Of a stretch of 64,000 nucleotides of DNA, positions 27,041 through 36,348 are shown in pieces. This DNA comes from an uncultured Amylibacter sp. (lineage in GTDB: Bacteria; Pseudomonadota; Alphaproteobacteria; Rhodobacterales; Rhodobacteraceae), in NCBI GenBank assembly GCA_943846615.1, contig OX044354.1, positions 1,195,001-1,259,000 on the forward strand, in the 5' to 3' direction. The translations under genes were made by a program, and so were the position numbers. Numbering within the stretch: the first letter of the stretch is position 1; every line of letters starts with the position of its first letter. The notes beneath the pieces were generated by a model that was given only the letters and a program-made list of their open reading frames with translations, had not been told where the DNA came from and did not search any database.

Positions 27041-29800
27041 TTATTCGGCTGCCACAGCCGTCATTTTTTCGGCTCGTACCGCACAAAATTTGAATTCTGG
27101 GATTTTCCCATATGGATCCAATGCCGAATTCGTCAATATATTCGCCGCCGCTTCAACGTATGCGAATGGTAGGAAAACCATATCCTCAGACACAGCCCTA
27201 TCCGCTCGTGCCATCACATTGATGGTGCCTCGTTTCGTGGTCAAGGTAATCATGCCCCCCGCTTCAACACCCAACTTACGCAATGTACGAGGATGCAAGG
27301 AACAGTTCGCTTCTGGTTCCAGCCCATCCAACACCGTGGCGCGACGAGTCATCGAACCTGTATGCCAATGTTCCAACTGACGCCCTGTGGTCAGGATCAT
27401 AGGGTATTCTGCGTCTGGCACGTCATCAGGCGCAATGATTGATGCAGGTGTGAATTTACCGCGTCCATCAGTGCGCGGGAAACCATCGCCAAACACAATC
27501 GCTTGGCCTGGGTCGGTTGCTGACAGGCTTGGATATGTCACCACATTCTCTGCTTCCAAACGATCCCAAGTGATGTTGTCCATTGACTTCATATTCAGTG
27601 CCATTTCGGCGAAAATTTCAGATGGGTGCGTGTATGTCCAATTCAGACCACAGCGCTGGGCCAAATCGACGGTAATCGCCCAATCTTCGCGTGCGTCACC
27701 CGGGGGCGAAACGGCAGGGCGGCCCATTTGAACCTGACGGTTTGTATTTGTCACTGTGCCTGTCTTTTCCGCAAACGCCGACGCGGGCAAAATCACATCC
27801 GCATAGTTCGCCGTTTCCGTCAGGAAAATATCCTGCACCACCAAATGGTCCAACTTTGCCAATGCTGCGCGGGCATGTTCCACATCTGGATCAGACATCG
27901 CAGGGTTTTCACCCAGAATATACATCGCCTTAATCTCATCACGATGAACAGCATCCATGATTTCCACCACGGTCAAACCGCGTTCCGAACTGAAATCCTC
28001 AGATTCCCACACTTCGGTAAACGCAGACCTAACACCATCATCGCCTACTGGCTGATAGTCAGGCAGGAACATCGGGATCATCCCCGCATCGGACGCACCT
28101 TGAACGTTATTCTGTCCACGCAGCGGGTGCAGGCCCGCGCCAGGCTTACCAATATTTCCCGTCATAAACGCCAATGAAATCAGGCAACGTGAATTATCGG
28201 TGCCGTGGATATGTTGTGAAATCCCCATGCCCCAGAAAATCATCCCCGCCTTGGCATTCGCAAACGTCCGCGCCACATCGCGAAGCACCTCCGCCTCAAT
28301 TCCACAAATCGGTGCCATCGCCTCTGGCGTGAAATCCTTCAGATGCTCTTTTTGTGCTTCCCAATTTTCGGTGTATTTCGCAACATATGCATCGTCGTAC
28401 AAACCCTCTTCGACGATCACATGCATGATCGCGTTCAGCATCGAAACATCCGCACCTGGACGGAATTGCAACATATGCGATGCATGGCGCGCCATAGATT
28501 GTGCGCGTGGATCCATGATGATCAACTTGCCACCTCGTTTGGCGAACTGTTTGAAATAGGTTGCTGCCACAGGGTGGTTATTGGATGGATTAGATCCGAT
28601 CACAATCGCCACATCTGCGTTTTCGATTTCATTGAACGTCGCCGTAACCGCGGCCGAACCAACATTTTCCATCAACGCAGCAACGGATGATGCATGGCAC
28701 AAACGCGTACAGTGATCGACGTTGTTATGGCCAAACCCCTGACGAATAAACTTCTGAAACAGATAGGCTTCTTCGTTGGAACATTTCGCGGATCCAAAAC
28801 CAGCCACCTCGCGACCACGCCCCTTAAGGCCATTCGCAGCGACATCCATCGCCTCTTCCCACGATGCTTCGCGAAAATGGGTAAGCGGATTAGCTGGATC
28901 AACATTCAAACCCTTTGGCGCGCTTTCCAAGCGGATCAACGGCTTGGTCAAACGGTGGCTGTGATCGATGTAATCAAACCCGAAACGGCCTTTGACACAC
29001 AAACGGCCCTCGTTCGCAGGGCCATCAATACCGTCCACCCACTTCACTTTGTTATCTTTGATTTTCAAACTGATCTGGCAGCCAACACCACAGAACGGAC
29101 AAACGGATTTCACCTCTTTATCGAAATCCGCACTATCACCAACCTGTGCCGCATTTACCACCGTCGCCGGCATCAACGCTCCCGTCGGACATGCTTGAAC
29201 ACATTCGCCACACCCCACACAGGATGATTCCCCCATTGGGTCATCCAGATCAAAAACAATCTTGGCATCTTGGCCACGGCCGGCCAAACCAATTACATCA
29301 TTTACCTGCACCTCGCGACATGCGCGCACACACAGATTACACTGAATGCAGGCATCCAAATTAACATTCATCGCTACGTGGCTGTCATCCAGCAACGGGA
29401 TGCGGTCAGGTTCCAATGCTGGGAAACGGCTCTCGGACACGCCCTGCATTTCGGCCATATCCCACAGATGCGATGATTTATCATGCGCCACATCTTGTGC
29501 GGGTTGATCCGCCACCAATAATTCCATTACCATCTTGCGCGCAGAAGTCGCGCGATGGCTTTCAGACTTCACTACCATGTCGGGAGACGGGGTGCGAATG
29601 CACGATGCCGCCAGGGTGCGTTCGCCATCAATTTCCACCATACATGCACGGCAATTTCCGTCCGAACGATAACCTTTTTCACCCGAATGGCACAAATGCG
29701 GGATCGTCGTGCCTTCGCGTTTGGCGACTTCCCAAATCGTTTCGCCCGCTTCTGCGGTTACGGATTTACCATCGAGTTCAAATGTAATTTTATCGGCCAT
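27041..29800 (-). CDS. Formate dehydrogenase alpha subunit (NAD-type, FdsA/FdhA-like)
   Basis: 919 residues. The N-terminus has a 2Fe-2S ferredoxin domain (CHSGEKGYRSDGNCRAC...) and two 4Fe-4S clusters (CIQCNLCVRAC, CVGCGECVQACPTGAL), then a CPFCGVGC cluster and a bis-molybdopterin guanine dinucleotide domain. The active-site segment reads HCTRLCHASS, cysteine rather than selenocysteine. It oxidises formate to CO2 and usually docks with the FdsBG flavoprotein pair and FdsCD maturation factors, none of which lie nearby. The ATG at 29800 follows CAGGA; an upstream frame is less likely. Confidence 0.9.
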   Translation of the reverse strand: MADKITFELDGKSVTAEAGETIWEVAKREGTTIPHLCHSGEKGYRSDGNCRACMVEIDGERTLAASCIRTPSPDMVVKSESHRATSARKMVMELLVADQPAQDVAHDKSSHLWDMAEMQGVSESRFPALEPDRIPLLDDSHVAMNVNLDACIQCNLCVRACREVQVNDVIGLAGRGQDAKIVFDLDDPMGESSCVGCGECVQACPTGALMPATVVNAAQVGDSADFDKEVKSVCPFCGVGCQISLKIKDNKVKWVDGIDGPANEGRLCVKGRFGFDYIDHSHRLTKPLIRLESAPKGLNVDPANPLTHFREASWEEAMDVAANGLKGRGREVAGFGSAKCSNEEAYLFQKFIRQGFGHNNVDHCTRLCHASSVAALMENVGSAAVTATFNEIENADVAIVIGSNPSNNHPVAATYFKQFAKRGGKLIIMDPRAQSMARHASHMLQFRPGADVSMLNAIMHVIVEEGLYDDAYVAKYTENWEAQKEHLKDFTPEAMAPICGIEAEVLRDVARTFANAKAGMIFWGMGISQHIHGTDNSRCLISLAFMTGNIGKPGAGLHPLRGQNNVQGASDAGMIPMFLPDYQPVGDDGVRSAFTEVWESEDFSSERGLTVVEIMDAVHRDEIKAMYILGENPAMSDPDVEHARAALAKLDHLVVQDIFLTETANYADVILPASAFAEKTGTVTNTNRQVQMGRPAVSPPGDAREDWAITVDLAQRCGLNWTYTHPSEIFAEMALNMKSMDNITWDRLEAENVVTYPSLSATDPGQAIVFGDGFPRTDGRGKFTPASIIAPDDVPDAEYPMILTTGRQLEHWHTGSMTRRATVLDGLEPEANCSLHPRTLRKLGVEAGGMITLTTKRGTINVMARADRAVSEDMVFLPFAYVEAAANILTNSALDPYGKIPEFKFCAVRAEKMTAVAAE

Positions 29801-29921
29801 CGGGGGATTCCTGTTTGATGCGTTGGTTAAATAAACCACACACCACCCATTTACCCAAGGAAGGAACCGACACCGCGGGCCAATTTTACGCCTTTTGCAC
29901 CCACTCGTGTTTCCTATAGTG

Positions 29922-31193
29922 TTATTTTGTGACGTGGTTTTTAATCCGACGCACCATCCACATCACCCCAATCACCACAGGAATAACCATCGCCGCACTG
30001 ACGTATGTCTTGTCCCAGCCCTGTGTTTTCGCAAATGGCACCAACAAATAGGTCAACAAACTAACGCCATAATAACTGATCGCGACAACCGACAATCCCT
30101 CAACCGTTTCTTGCAATCGCAATTGCAATTCCGCGCGTTCATCCATGTTTTTCAACAAGGTGCGGTTCTGTTCGGCGGCGCGAACATTGATGCGTGTGCT
30201 TAGCATTTCCGTCGCGCGCGCGGCGCGATCCGATATCGCCTGAAGGCGTTTTTGTGCCGCCGCACAGGTGCGCACAGTAGGGGAAAACCGCCGCATCATA
30301 AATTCAGAAAACGTCTGGCGACCCAAGAACCGTTCCTCGCGCAATACAAAAATCCGCTGATCGACCAGCGCCGCATACGCTTCGCCAGCGCCAAATCGAA
30401 ATGCGTTTTCGGCGTTCAGATATTCAATTTCTGCGGCAATTCCCATCAAGGCGGTCAACCTTTCGCGATGCGTGCCTTCTCGCCCTGAAATCAATTGCAC
30501 CTCACGCGCCAAATCCCGTTCCAAATCCATCAGGCGGCCAAACACTTTCTTGGCTACCGGCAAGGTCAACATCGACATCGCGCGATATGTTTCGATTTCC
30601 AGTAAGCGTTGAACAATCCGCCCCAATCGATTGCGCCCGATCTGACCAATCGGCAAAACACCAAACCGAATATACCCATCATCGTCCATTTTAAAATCAC
30701 TGGCGACGACCGCATTTTCATCCAACACATATGAAATCGCCAAGCTCTCGGATTGGAATGCCGTGTGGAAATTCGTCAGGACATCCTTCTCGGCATCTTT
30801 TTTGCTGGCGGGGGATACCATGCGCAACTTTACAGCGGTTAAAACCTTACTACGCAGGGTTTCTAACCACTCTTTTGGCAATATACCTGCGGCAATATCT
30901 GAAAACGGCGCATCCTCTTCACCCTCTACAAAAACGGTGTAGGTTACGAATTCGCTGTGGCGCTCCCATTTCAGGGCAAAATTTTCAAAGGTTTCATAAT
31001 AGTGTCCTGATCCGATAACATATTCCGCGCCGCCCATCATATGTGCCAATGCTTGGATGTTTTCCTCGTCGGCGTCAGTTGACGTCAACGCCATATACGC
31101 CACCTGACATGGGGCATCTACCTTGGGAAAAGGCCGCGCATGTAATTCGTGTGACAGACTATCACGCAGGGGATGGCTTTGTAATGATTGCAT
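29922..31193 (-). CDS. DUF3422 membrane protein
   Basis: 423 residues of the DUF3422 family. The N-terminal RDSLSHELHARPFPKV is typical; the bulk is soluble and coiled-coil-rich; the C-terminus has two transmembrane helices (VVAISYYGVSLLTYLLVPF, YVSAAMVIPVVIGVMWMV) and a positive tail. Function is unknown; the CorA-like architecture has been suggested for relatives. It sits upstream of the formate dehydrogenase alpha gene on the same strand with a gap of about 120 bases, so linkage is possible but unproven. Confidence 0.8.
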   Translation of the reverse strand: MQSLQSHPLRDSLSHELHARPFPKVDAPCQVAYMALTSTDADEENIQALAHMMGGAEYVIGSGHYYETFENFALKWERHSEFVTYTVFVEGEEDAPFSDIAAGILPKEWLETLRSKVLTAVKLRMVSPASKKDAEKDVLTNFHTAFQSESLAISYVLDENAVVASDFKMDDDGYIRFGVLPIGQIGRNRLGRIVQRLLEIETYRAMSMLTLPVAKKVFGRLMDLERDLAREVQLISGREGTHRERLTALMGIAAEIEYLNAENAFRFGAGEAYAALVDQRIFVLREERFLGRQTFSEFMMRRFSPTVRTCAAAQKRLQAISDRAARATEMLSTRINVRAAEQNRTLLKNMDERAELQLRLQETVEGLSVVAISYYGVSLLTYLLVPFAKTQGWDKTYVSAAMVIPVVIGVMWMVRRIKNHVTK

Positions 31194-31388
31194 GGCATCG
31201 GTCCTTATTTAAGGCGACCATACACAAGCTTTATGCGCAAACAATGGGTCATTTCGCCCATAGTATTTTAGCGTTCTTTGCATACCAAAGTCGAACAAAC
31301 CTTAGTCGAATAGGGCAGAAAGCATCTTTACCTTACCTTTTCGGTCACGCGACCCACATAACGTGGCGCAAAAAAGGGAGGAAAAATT

Positions 31389-31880
31389 ATGAATATGATT
31401 AACGCACTTGCGATTTCTATTGGGGCTTTGGCCGTCGTGGCTACTTATCTTTGTCTGGGTACAGGCGCTGGTTTGCAAATATGGGCACTGTTTATCGGCT
31501 GGGGTTGTTTCTATCACACAGGTGGCGGGAATGACGGACTAGTGAAATCCGCGATCAACCACATTTGGGGTGTTGTAGTTGCGATTGTTGCACTGATTAT
31601 TGTTGGAACTGTTGGTGGTTCTACACTGGTCACATCCATTATCGTTGGCTTGTCAGTTGTTGTATTGGTGTTGGGCGCGCATGTTCCTGCATTATCAACA
31701 ATCCCAGCAGGCGTTTATGGATACGCATCAACGGCAGCATTTGCATTGCTAACAGGTGTCGCGATTGCCGATGCTGGTGCTATGGCAAAGGCTGGCATTA
31801 TGGTACTTGTATCTTTGATTATCGGTAATGTCTTCGGATTTGTTTCTGAAAAAATCGCTGGTGGCATGGCCAAGAGCTAA
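31389..31880 (+). CDS. DUF1097 membrane protein
   Basis: 163 residues of about five transmembrane segments with small-residue-rich helices (AVVATYLCLGTGAGLQIWALFIGWG, GVYGYASTAAFALL). The family is a small inner-membrane protein found in many bacteria, including the YcdZ-type; transport is assumed but not shown. GGGAGG precedes the ATG. It ends a few bases before a strong terminator shared with the convergent rmuC. Confidence 0.82.
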   Translation: MNMINALAISIGALAVVATYLCLGTGAGLQIWALFIGWGCFYHTGGGNDGLVKSAINHIWGVVVAIVALIIVGTVGGSTLVTSIIVGLSVVVLVLGAHVPALSTIPAGVYGYASTAAFALLTGVAIADAGAMAKAGIMVLVSLIIGNVFGFVSEKIAGGMAKS

Positions 31881-31885
31881 CTAAC

Positions 31886-31915
31886 AAAACGGCGCCTTAT
31901 ACAAGGCGCCGTTTT
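31886..31915. terminator. Bidirectional terminator
   Basis: AAAACGGCGCCTT (31886-31898) and AAGGCGCCGTTTT (31903-31915) pair perfectly around a short loop with A/T runs on both sides. It serves DUF1097 and the convergent rmuC. Confidence 0.9.
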
Positions 31916-31958
31916 CGTATAAAAAATCAAAACCAATTAAATCAGATGTTTAACCCCC

Positions 31959-31974
31959 TGTCCCCATGGGGACA
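31959..31974. repeat. 16-bp perfect palindrome (copy 2)
   Basis: TGTCCCCATGGGGACA, identical to the copy before dinB including the preceding CCCCC. It lies one base beyond the rmuC stop. Confidence 0.7.
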
Positions 31975-31975
31975 T

Positions 31976-33145
31976 TTATGACTTCGGAGTCAATTTCAAA
32001 ACATCCGCCGTTTTTTCCTCGGCCAATTCATCAAAATCAAAACTATCCAGCCGCATCGCGCGATTGCCCGCCTTGGTGGCGGAAATCTTGATGTCTTCGA
32101 TATCTTTAGCCGCCATACCAAAGTGTTTATCCAAATTCGAAACCCGTGTCCCCAGCCGATCGACATCTTTATACAACGCGCCCAATTCCTTACGAATAGC
32201 GCCCGCCTGCTCGCGCATTCGCGCGTCTTTTAATACCGCGCGCATCGTATTCAACGTAGCCATGCAGGTGGTTGGGGAAACGATCCAGACACGGGCGTCA
32301 AAACCTTCGCGGACAACATCGGGGAAGTTGGCGTGGAGTTCGGCGTAAACCGCTTCGGATGGTAAAAACATCAACGCGCCGTCGGCGGTTTCGCCATCGA
32401 TTATGTAACGCTCGGAAATGTCTTTGATGTGTTTGCGCACGGATGATTTCATAAATCGCCCTGCGTGCGCGGCCTCTGTATCATTGGTGGCGTTGCGCAG
32501 CATTTCATACGCCTCCAATGGGAATTTGCTGTCGATCACGATGGGGCCTGGTGGGTTTGGTAGATGGATCAGGCAATCGGCGCGTTTGCCGTTTGATAGG
32601 GTGTATTGAAACGTATAAGCATCGGGTGCCAAGGCGCGGGAGACGATTTCGTTGAGTTGGATTTCACCGAATGCGCCGCGTGTTTGTTTGTTGGACAGGA
32701 TGTCTTGTAGCGACAAAACATCGCCTGAGAGTTTTTCGATATTTGTTTGTGCCTTGTCGATTGTTTTGAGGCGCATTTGCAATTCGCCAAGGGATTCGGC
32801 TGTGCGTTTGGCCGACCCATGCAGGCTGTCGCCCATGTTTTTTTGCACCTCTTCAAGGCGGCGTTCAAGGGTGTTGACCATTTGCGCCTGTCCCGCGACC
32901 TGTGCGTCGGAGACGGATCGCAGGCCGCCCGCAAGGCTGTGTTGGGAAGCGTTTAGGGTTTTGACGTTTTCGCCCATTTGACCCATTTGCATAGCCAGCG
33001 GTTCGATGGCACGGACCGAACGCCCCGATGCGCGCAGGGCCAGAAAGACCATCAACATCAGCATTAGGAATAGAAATACACCAATCGCCCCTGCGATCAC
33101 GAAGGGGTTGCCGAAATCCAGAACTGTGTCGCCGATTTGTATCAT
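31976..33145 (-). CDS. rmuC: RmuC-family DNA recombination protein
   Basis: 389 residues: an N-terminal transmembrane helix (VIAGAIGVFLFLMLMLMVFLAL), a long coiled-coil region, then the RmuC nuclease-like domain (GEIQLNEIVSRALAPDAY, VIDSKFPLEAYEML, ERYIIDGETADGALMFLPSEA). The protein limits sequence inversions and is treated as a DNA-processing factor. Its start overlaps the mutL stop by four bases, so the two are translationally coupled in one unit. Family length is normal. Confidence 0.92.
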   Translation of the reverse strand: MIQIGDTVLDFGNPFVIAGAIGVFLFLMLMLMVFLALRASGRSVRAIEPLAMQMGQMGENVKTLNASQHSLAGGLRSVSDAQVAGQAQMVNTLERRLEEVQKNMGDSLHGSAKRTAESLGELQMRLKTIDKAQTNIEKLSGDVLSLQDILSNKQTRGAFGEIQLNEIVSRALAPDAYTFQYTLSNGKRADCLIHLPNPPGPIVIDSKFPLEAYEMLRNATNDTEAAHAGRFMKSSVRKHIKDISERYIIDGETADGALMFLPSEAVYAELHANFPDVVREGFDARVWIVSPTTCMATLNTMRAVLKDARMREQAGAIRKELGALYKDVDRLGTRVSNLDKHFGMAAKDIEDIKISATKAGNRAMRLDSFDFDELAEEKTADVLKLTPKS

Positions 33146-34977
33146 GTGCGTCCAAATAACCTTTCGATATCCGACAGTTTCAATTCCACGTATGTCGGAC
33201 GGCCATGGTTACACTGTCCTGAGTGTGGTGTCGCCTCCATTTCGCGCAGAAGTGCGTTCATTTCTTCGCCGCGCATGATGCGGCCTGAGCGGATGGAACC
33301 GTGGCAGGCGACGCGGCTGAGGATTGCTTCGAGTTTGTCTTGGACGCTTTGGGTTTGGGACAGGTCAGCGAGTTCGTCTAAGATATCTCGGATCATGGCG
33401 GTGGCGTTTACTTCGCCCAGTATCGCAGGTGTTTCACGGATGGCGACGGCGGTGCCGCCGAATTTTTCCACAGTTAGACCGAATGTGGCCAATTGGGGGG
33501 CCGCGTCCATTAAGGTGGCACAATCCGCGTCGGATAATTCGATGATTTCAGGGATTAGCAATGCCTGTGCCGCGACACCGTTTTCGGCCATTTGGTTTTT
33601 AAGTTTTTCATAGACGAGGCGTTCGTGGGCGGCGTGTTGATCGACGATGACGACGCCGTCGGTCGTTTGGGCGATGATATAGTTCTCATGCACCTGTGCG
33701 CGGGCGGCGCCCAGTGGGTGATCGGTTGGGGTGTCTTCGATCACGGGTGTTTCGACACGGCCCGAATAATCTGCGACGGCTTCGCCAAAGCCCGATTGCG
33801 CATTATATGCGGTGCGGATTGCGCCTGTTGATGGGCGATCCATTTGGTATTGGCGTGGGGGTTGGGATGCATCGGGCGTGCGAAATGCGCCAAGCGTTGC
33901 ATCGGCGACCGTACTGGAGGCGCGATGCCCGCCTTCAGCCAATGCGTGGCGCAGGCCAGATACCATGAGGCCGCGCGCGACGCCTGGTTCGCGGAATCGA
34001 ACTTCGGCCTTCGCGGGGTGGACGTTTACGTCAACGCGTTCAGGATCGCATTCAACGAACAAGGCCACAACGGGATAACGACCGCCGTGCAGAAAATCAG
34101 AATAAGCGGCACGTAGTGCACCGAGCAAGGCTTTATCTTTAACAGGGCGACCGTTGACAAATATGTATTGCGCCACGGCTGCGCCGCGTGAATACGTGGG
34201 CAGGCTAGCGAAGCCCGTTAACGTCATCCCTTCGCGTTCAGCGTCCACGCGAATGCAGTTTTCGGCAAATTCGGAACCGAGGATTTTGCGCAGCCGACCG
34301 TGCATTGCGGTGAACAGATCACCGTTTTCAGGATCGGCGCGGAAGACGAGGCGGCCTTCGCCGCCGCCCGATACATCGCGCAGGGTGAAACCGACATGGG
34401 GTTCGGCCATGGCCAGACGTTTTATCACATCGGAAATTGCGCCAGCCTCGGAACGATCTGTGCGTAGGAACTTTAGGCGTGCGGGGGTGGCGTGGAATAG
34501 ATCGCGTAGTTCGACCACCGTGCCTACGGTTGCAGGAGCGGGTTTTAGAGGGCCGATATCGCCGCCGTTTACAGTTATCGTTGCACCAATGTCAGCCTCT
34601 GCGACGCGGCTGGTGATGGTGAGACGACCGACGGCGCCCATGGAGGGCAAAGCCTCGCCCCTAAAACCGAATGTGTGGATGTTTAACAGGTCTGATCCGT
34701 CGATTTTGCTGGTCGCGTGACGCGATAGGGCCAGTTTCATTTGATCCTGTGGAATGCCGTGGCCATCATCCGTGACGCGGATCAGGGTTTTGCCCCCGTC
34801 GGCATAGGCGATGTCGATCCGCGTAGCGCGGGCATCGATTGCGTTTTCCACCAATTCCTTAATCGCGGAACTGGGGCGTTCTACCACCTCGCCCGCAGCG
34901 ATGCGATTGGCGGCAGCATCGTCCAATTGGCGAATAACGGGGCGATTTGCGGACATATTGGGGTTTTCAGCGTTCAT
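33142..34977 (-). CDS. mutL: DNA mismatch repair protein MutL
   Basis: 611 residues. The GHKL ATPase motifs are present (NAIDARATRIDI, DDGHGIP, FGFRGEALPSMG) with the N-terminus RQLDDAAANRIAAGEVVERPSS. The C-terminal domain has DQHAAHERLVYEKL, the DQHA-X2-E-X4-E nuclease motif, as expected for organisms that lack MutH, plus the terminal ACHGSIRSGRIM segment. It nicks and directs repair of the daughter strand. Its stop overlaps the start of rmuC. Gap to the next upstream operon is 57 bases. Confidence 0.97.
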   Translation of the reverse strand: MNAENPNMSANRPVIRQLDDAAANRIAAGEVVERPSSAIKELVENAIDARATRIDIAYADGGKTLIRVTDDGHGIPQDQMKLALSRHATSKIDGSDLLNIHTFGFRGEALPSMGAVGRLTITSRVAEADIGATITVNGGDIGPLKPAPATVGTVVELRDLFHATPARLKFLRTDRSEAGAISDVIKRLAMAEPHVGFTLRDVSGGGEGRLVFRADPENGDLFTAMHGRLRKILGSEFAENCIRVDAEREGMTLTGFASLPTYSRGAAVAQYIFVNGRPVKDKALLGALRAAYSDFLHGGRYPVVALFVECDPERVDVNVHPAKAEVRFREPGVARGLMVSGLRHALAEGGHRASSTVADATLGAFRTPDASQPPRQYQMDRPSTGAIRTAYNAQSGFGEAVADYSGRVETPVIEDTPTDHPLGAARAQVHENYIIAQTTDGVVIVDQHAAHERLVYEKLKNQMAENGVAAQALLIPEIIELSDADCATLMDAAPQLATFGLTVEKFGGTAVAIRETPAILGEVNATAMIRDILDELADLSQTQSVQDKLEAILSRVACHGSIRSGRIMRGEEMNALLREMEATPHSGQCNHGRPTYVELKLSDIERLFGRT

Positions 34978-35034
34978 GCCACAAGGGATAGCATATCGCG
35001 ATGCGATTCTACTATCACTTGATTAAATAGATCT

Positions 35035-36348
35035 TTAATCGGTGGAGGGCACGTCCACAGGTGTTCCAACCACCACAAACCGCATTTTATCGGAGTGTAA
35101 AATACGTTCAGCGACACGTGCAATATCCTCTTTGGTGACTGCCTCGATATAGCTGTTGCGGTTTTTAGGGTAATCGATTGGGAAATCATTCATTTGGCTG
35201 TATGTCAGCAAATTGGCTATCTTACCGTTGCCGTCGAAACGCAATGGATATGATCCTGTCATGTATTTTTTCGCAGCATCCAGTTCCGCATCCGTAACAC
35301 CGCCAGCAGCCATACGATCCCATTCGTGTTTGATGATATCGATAGCATCACCAATGGTTTCATTGCCGGATGAGACCGAACCGCCATAATAATCCGCCTG
35401 ATCAAAGCCAGCCATATATGAGTATACCCCATAGGTCAGGCCACGTTTTTCACGTACCTCTTGGGTTAGGCGTGATGTGAAACCACCGCCGCCCAACACG
35501 CGGTTCATTACATATGCAGCGAAGAAATCTGGGTCGTCTTGAGCGATACCCTGATGTCCCCAAATTGCTGTGGATTGTGGGATGTCGAAATCGACCACTG
35601 TCGTTCCGCCCGCCGCCTGGAATTTGATTGGTTCAGGGAGTGGTGCGCCGTTTTCCGGCAAATCACCGAACAATTCCTCAAGCATGATCGCCAGTTCATC
35701 CGCAGTAATGTCACCAACCACACCGACGAATAAACGATCCTTGGTCATGGTGCTGGCATGGGCTTTGCGCATGTCGTCTTGGGTTAAGGCGGTAACCGAT
35801 TCTGTAGTGCCGCGATATGGGCGAGCGTATGGGTGGCCTGCGAATGCCAAGGCGTTGAAGGTGGACGATGCGATTTCCTCGGGGTCGGATTGATTGCGGG
35901 CGATGATTGAAAGCACCTGTGCCTTGGTGCGCTCGAATGCGGTGTCGTCGAACGTGGGCTGTGTTAGGGCGGTTTTCAACAATTCCACACTGGCATCCCT
36001 GTTCTTGGTCAGAAATTCCGCCGTGATTGAAATTCGTTCGCGTGAGCTATCAAAGCCGAAGCTGGTCGCCAATCCTTCGGCGGCGCGTTTGAATGCGGTG
36101 GCGTCCATGTTGCCAGCGCCCTCTTCCAACAGTCCTGCCATCAGGTATGTTGCGCCCAATTTATCGTCTGGATCGGTGGTGGATGCACCTCGAAATCCGA
36201 TATTCAGGGATATCATGGGGATCGATGGTTCGTTTAGCAACCAAGCTTTGATGCCAGATTTCGATGTCACCTCTTGGATATTTAATTCCGCTTTTGCAGG
36301 GATCGCGGCGAACAGAATGGCGGTGCATAAGGTAAGAAGTTTGATCAT
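35035..36348 (-). CDS. M16 peptidase family protein without HxxEH (pair partner)
   Basis: 437 residues with a signal peptide (MIKLLTLCTAILFAAIPAKA). M16 fold features such as GGGGFTSRLTQEVREKRGLTYGVYSYM near the C-terminal half are present, but the zinc motif HxxEH is missing (the region reads GATYLMAGLLEEGAG). It therefore acts as the substrate-binding half with the preceding gene, which carries the active site, as in mitochondrial processing peptidase-like pairs. Its start overlaps the upstream gene by four bases. Confidence 0.92.
   Translation of the reverse strand: MIKLLTLCTAILFAAIPAKAELNIQEVTSKSGIKAWLLNEPSIPMISLNIGFRGASTTDPDDKLGATYLMAGLLEEGAGNMDATAFKRAAEGLATSFGFDSSRERISITAEFLTKNRDASVELLKTALTQPTFDDTAFERTKAQVLSIIARNQSDPEEIASSTFNALAFAGHPYARPYRGTTESVTALTQDDMRKAHASTMTKDRLFVGVVGDITADELAIMLEELFGDLPENGAPLPEPIKFQAAGGTTVVDFDIPQSTAIWGHQGIAQDDPDFFAAYVMNRVLGGGGFTSRLTQEVREKRGLTYGVYSYMAGFDQADYYGGSVSSGNETIGDAIDIIKHEWDRMAAGGVTDAELDAAKKYMTGSYPLRFDGNGKIANLLTYSQMNDFPIDYPKNRNSYIEAVTKEDIARVAERILHSDKMRFVVVGTPVDVPSTD

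Noticed and set aside
27041..29800. Selenocysteine in the formate dehydrogenase
   Set aside because: The active-site segment is HCTRLCHASS with an ordinary cysteine codon and no in-frame TGA.
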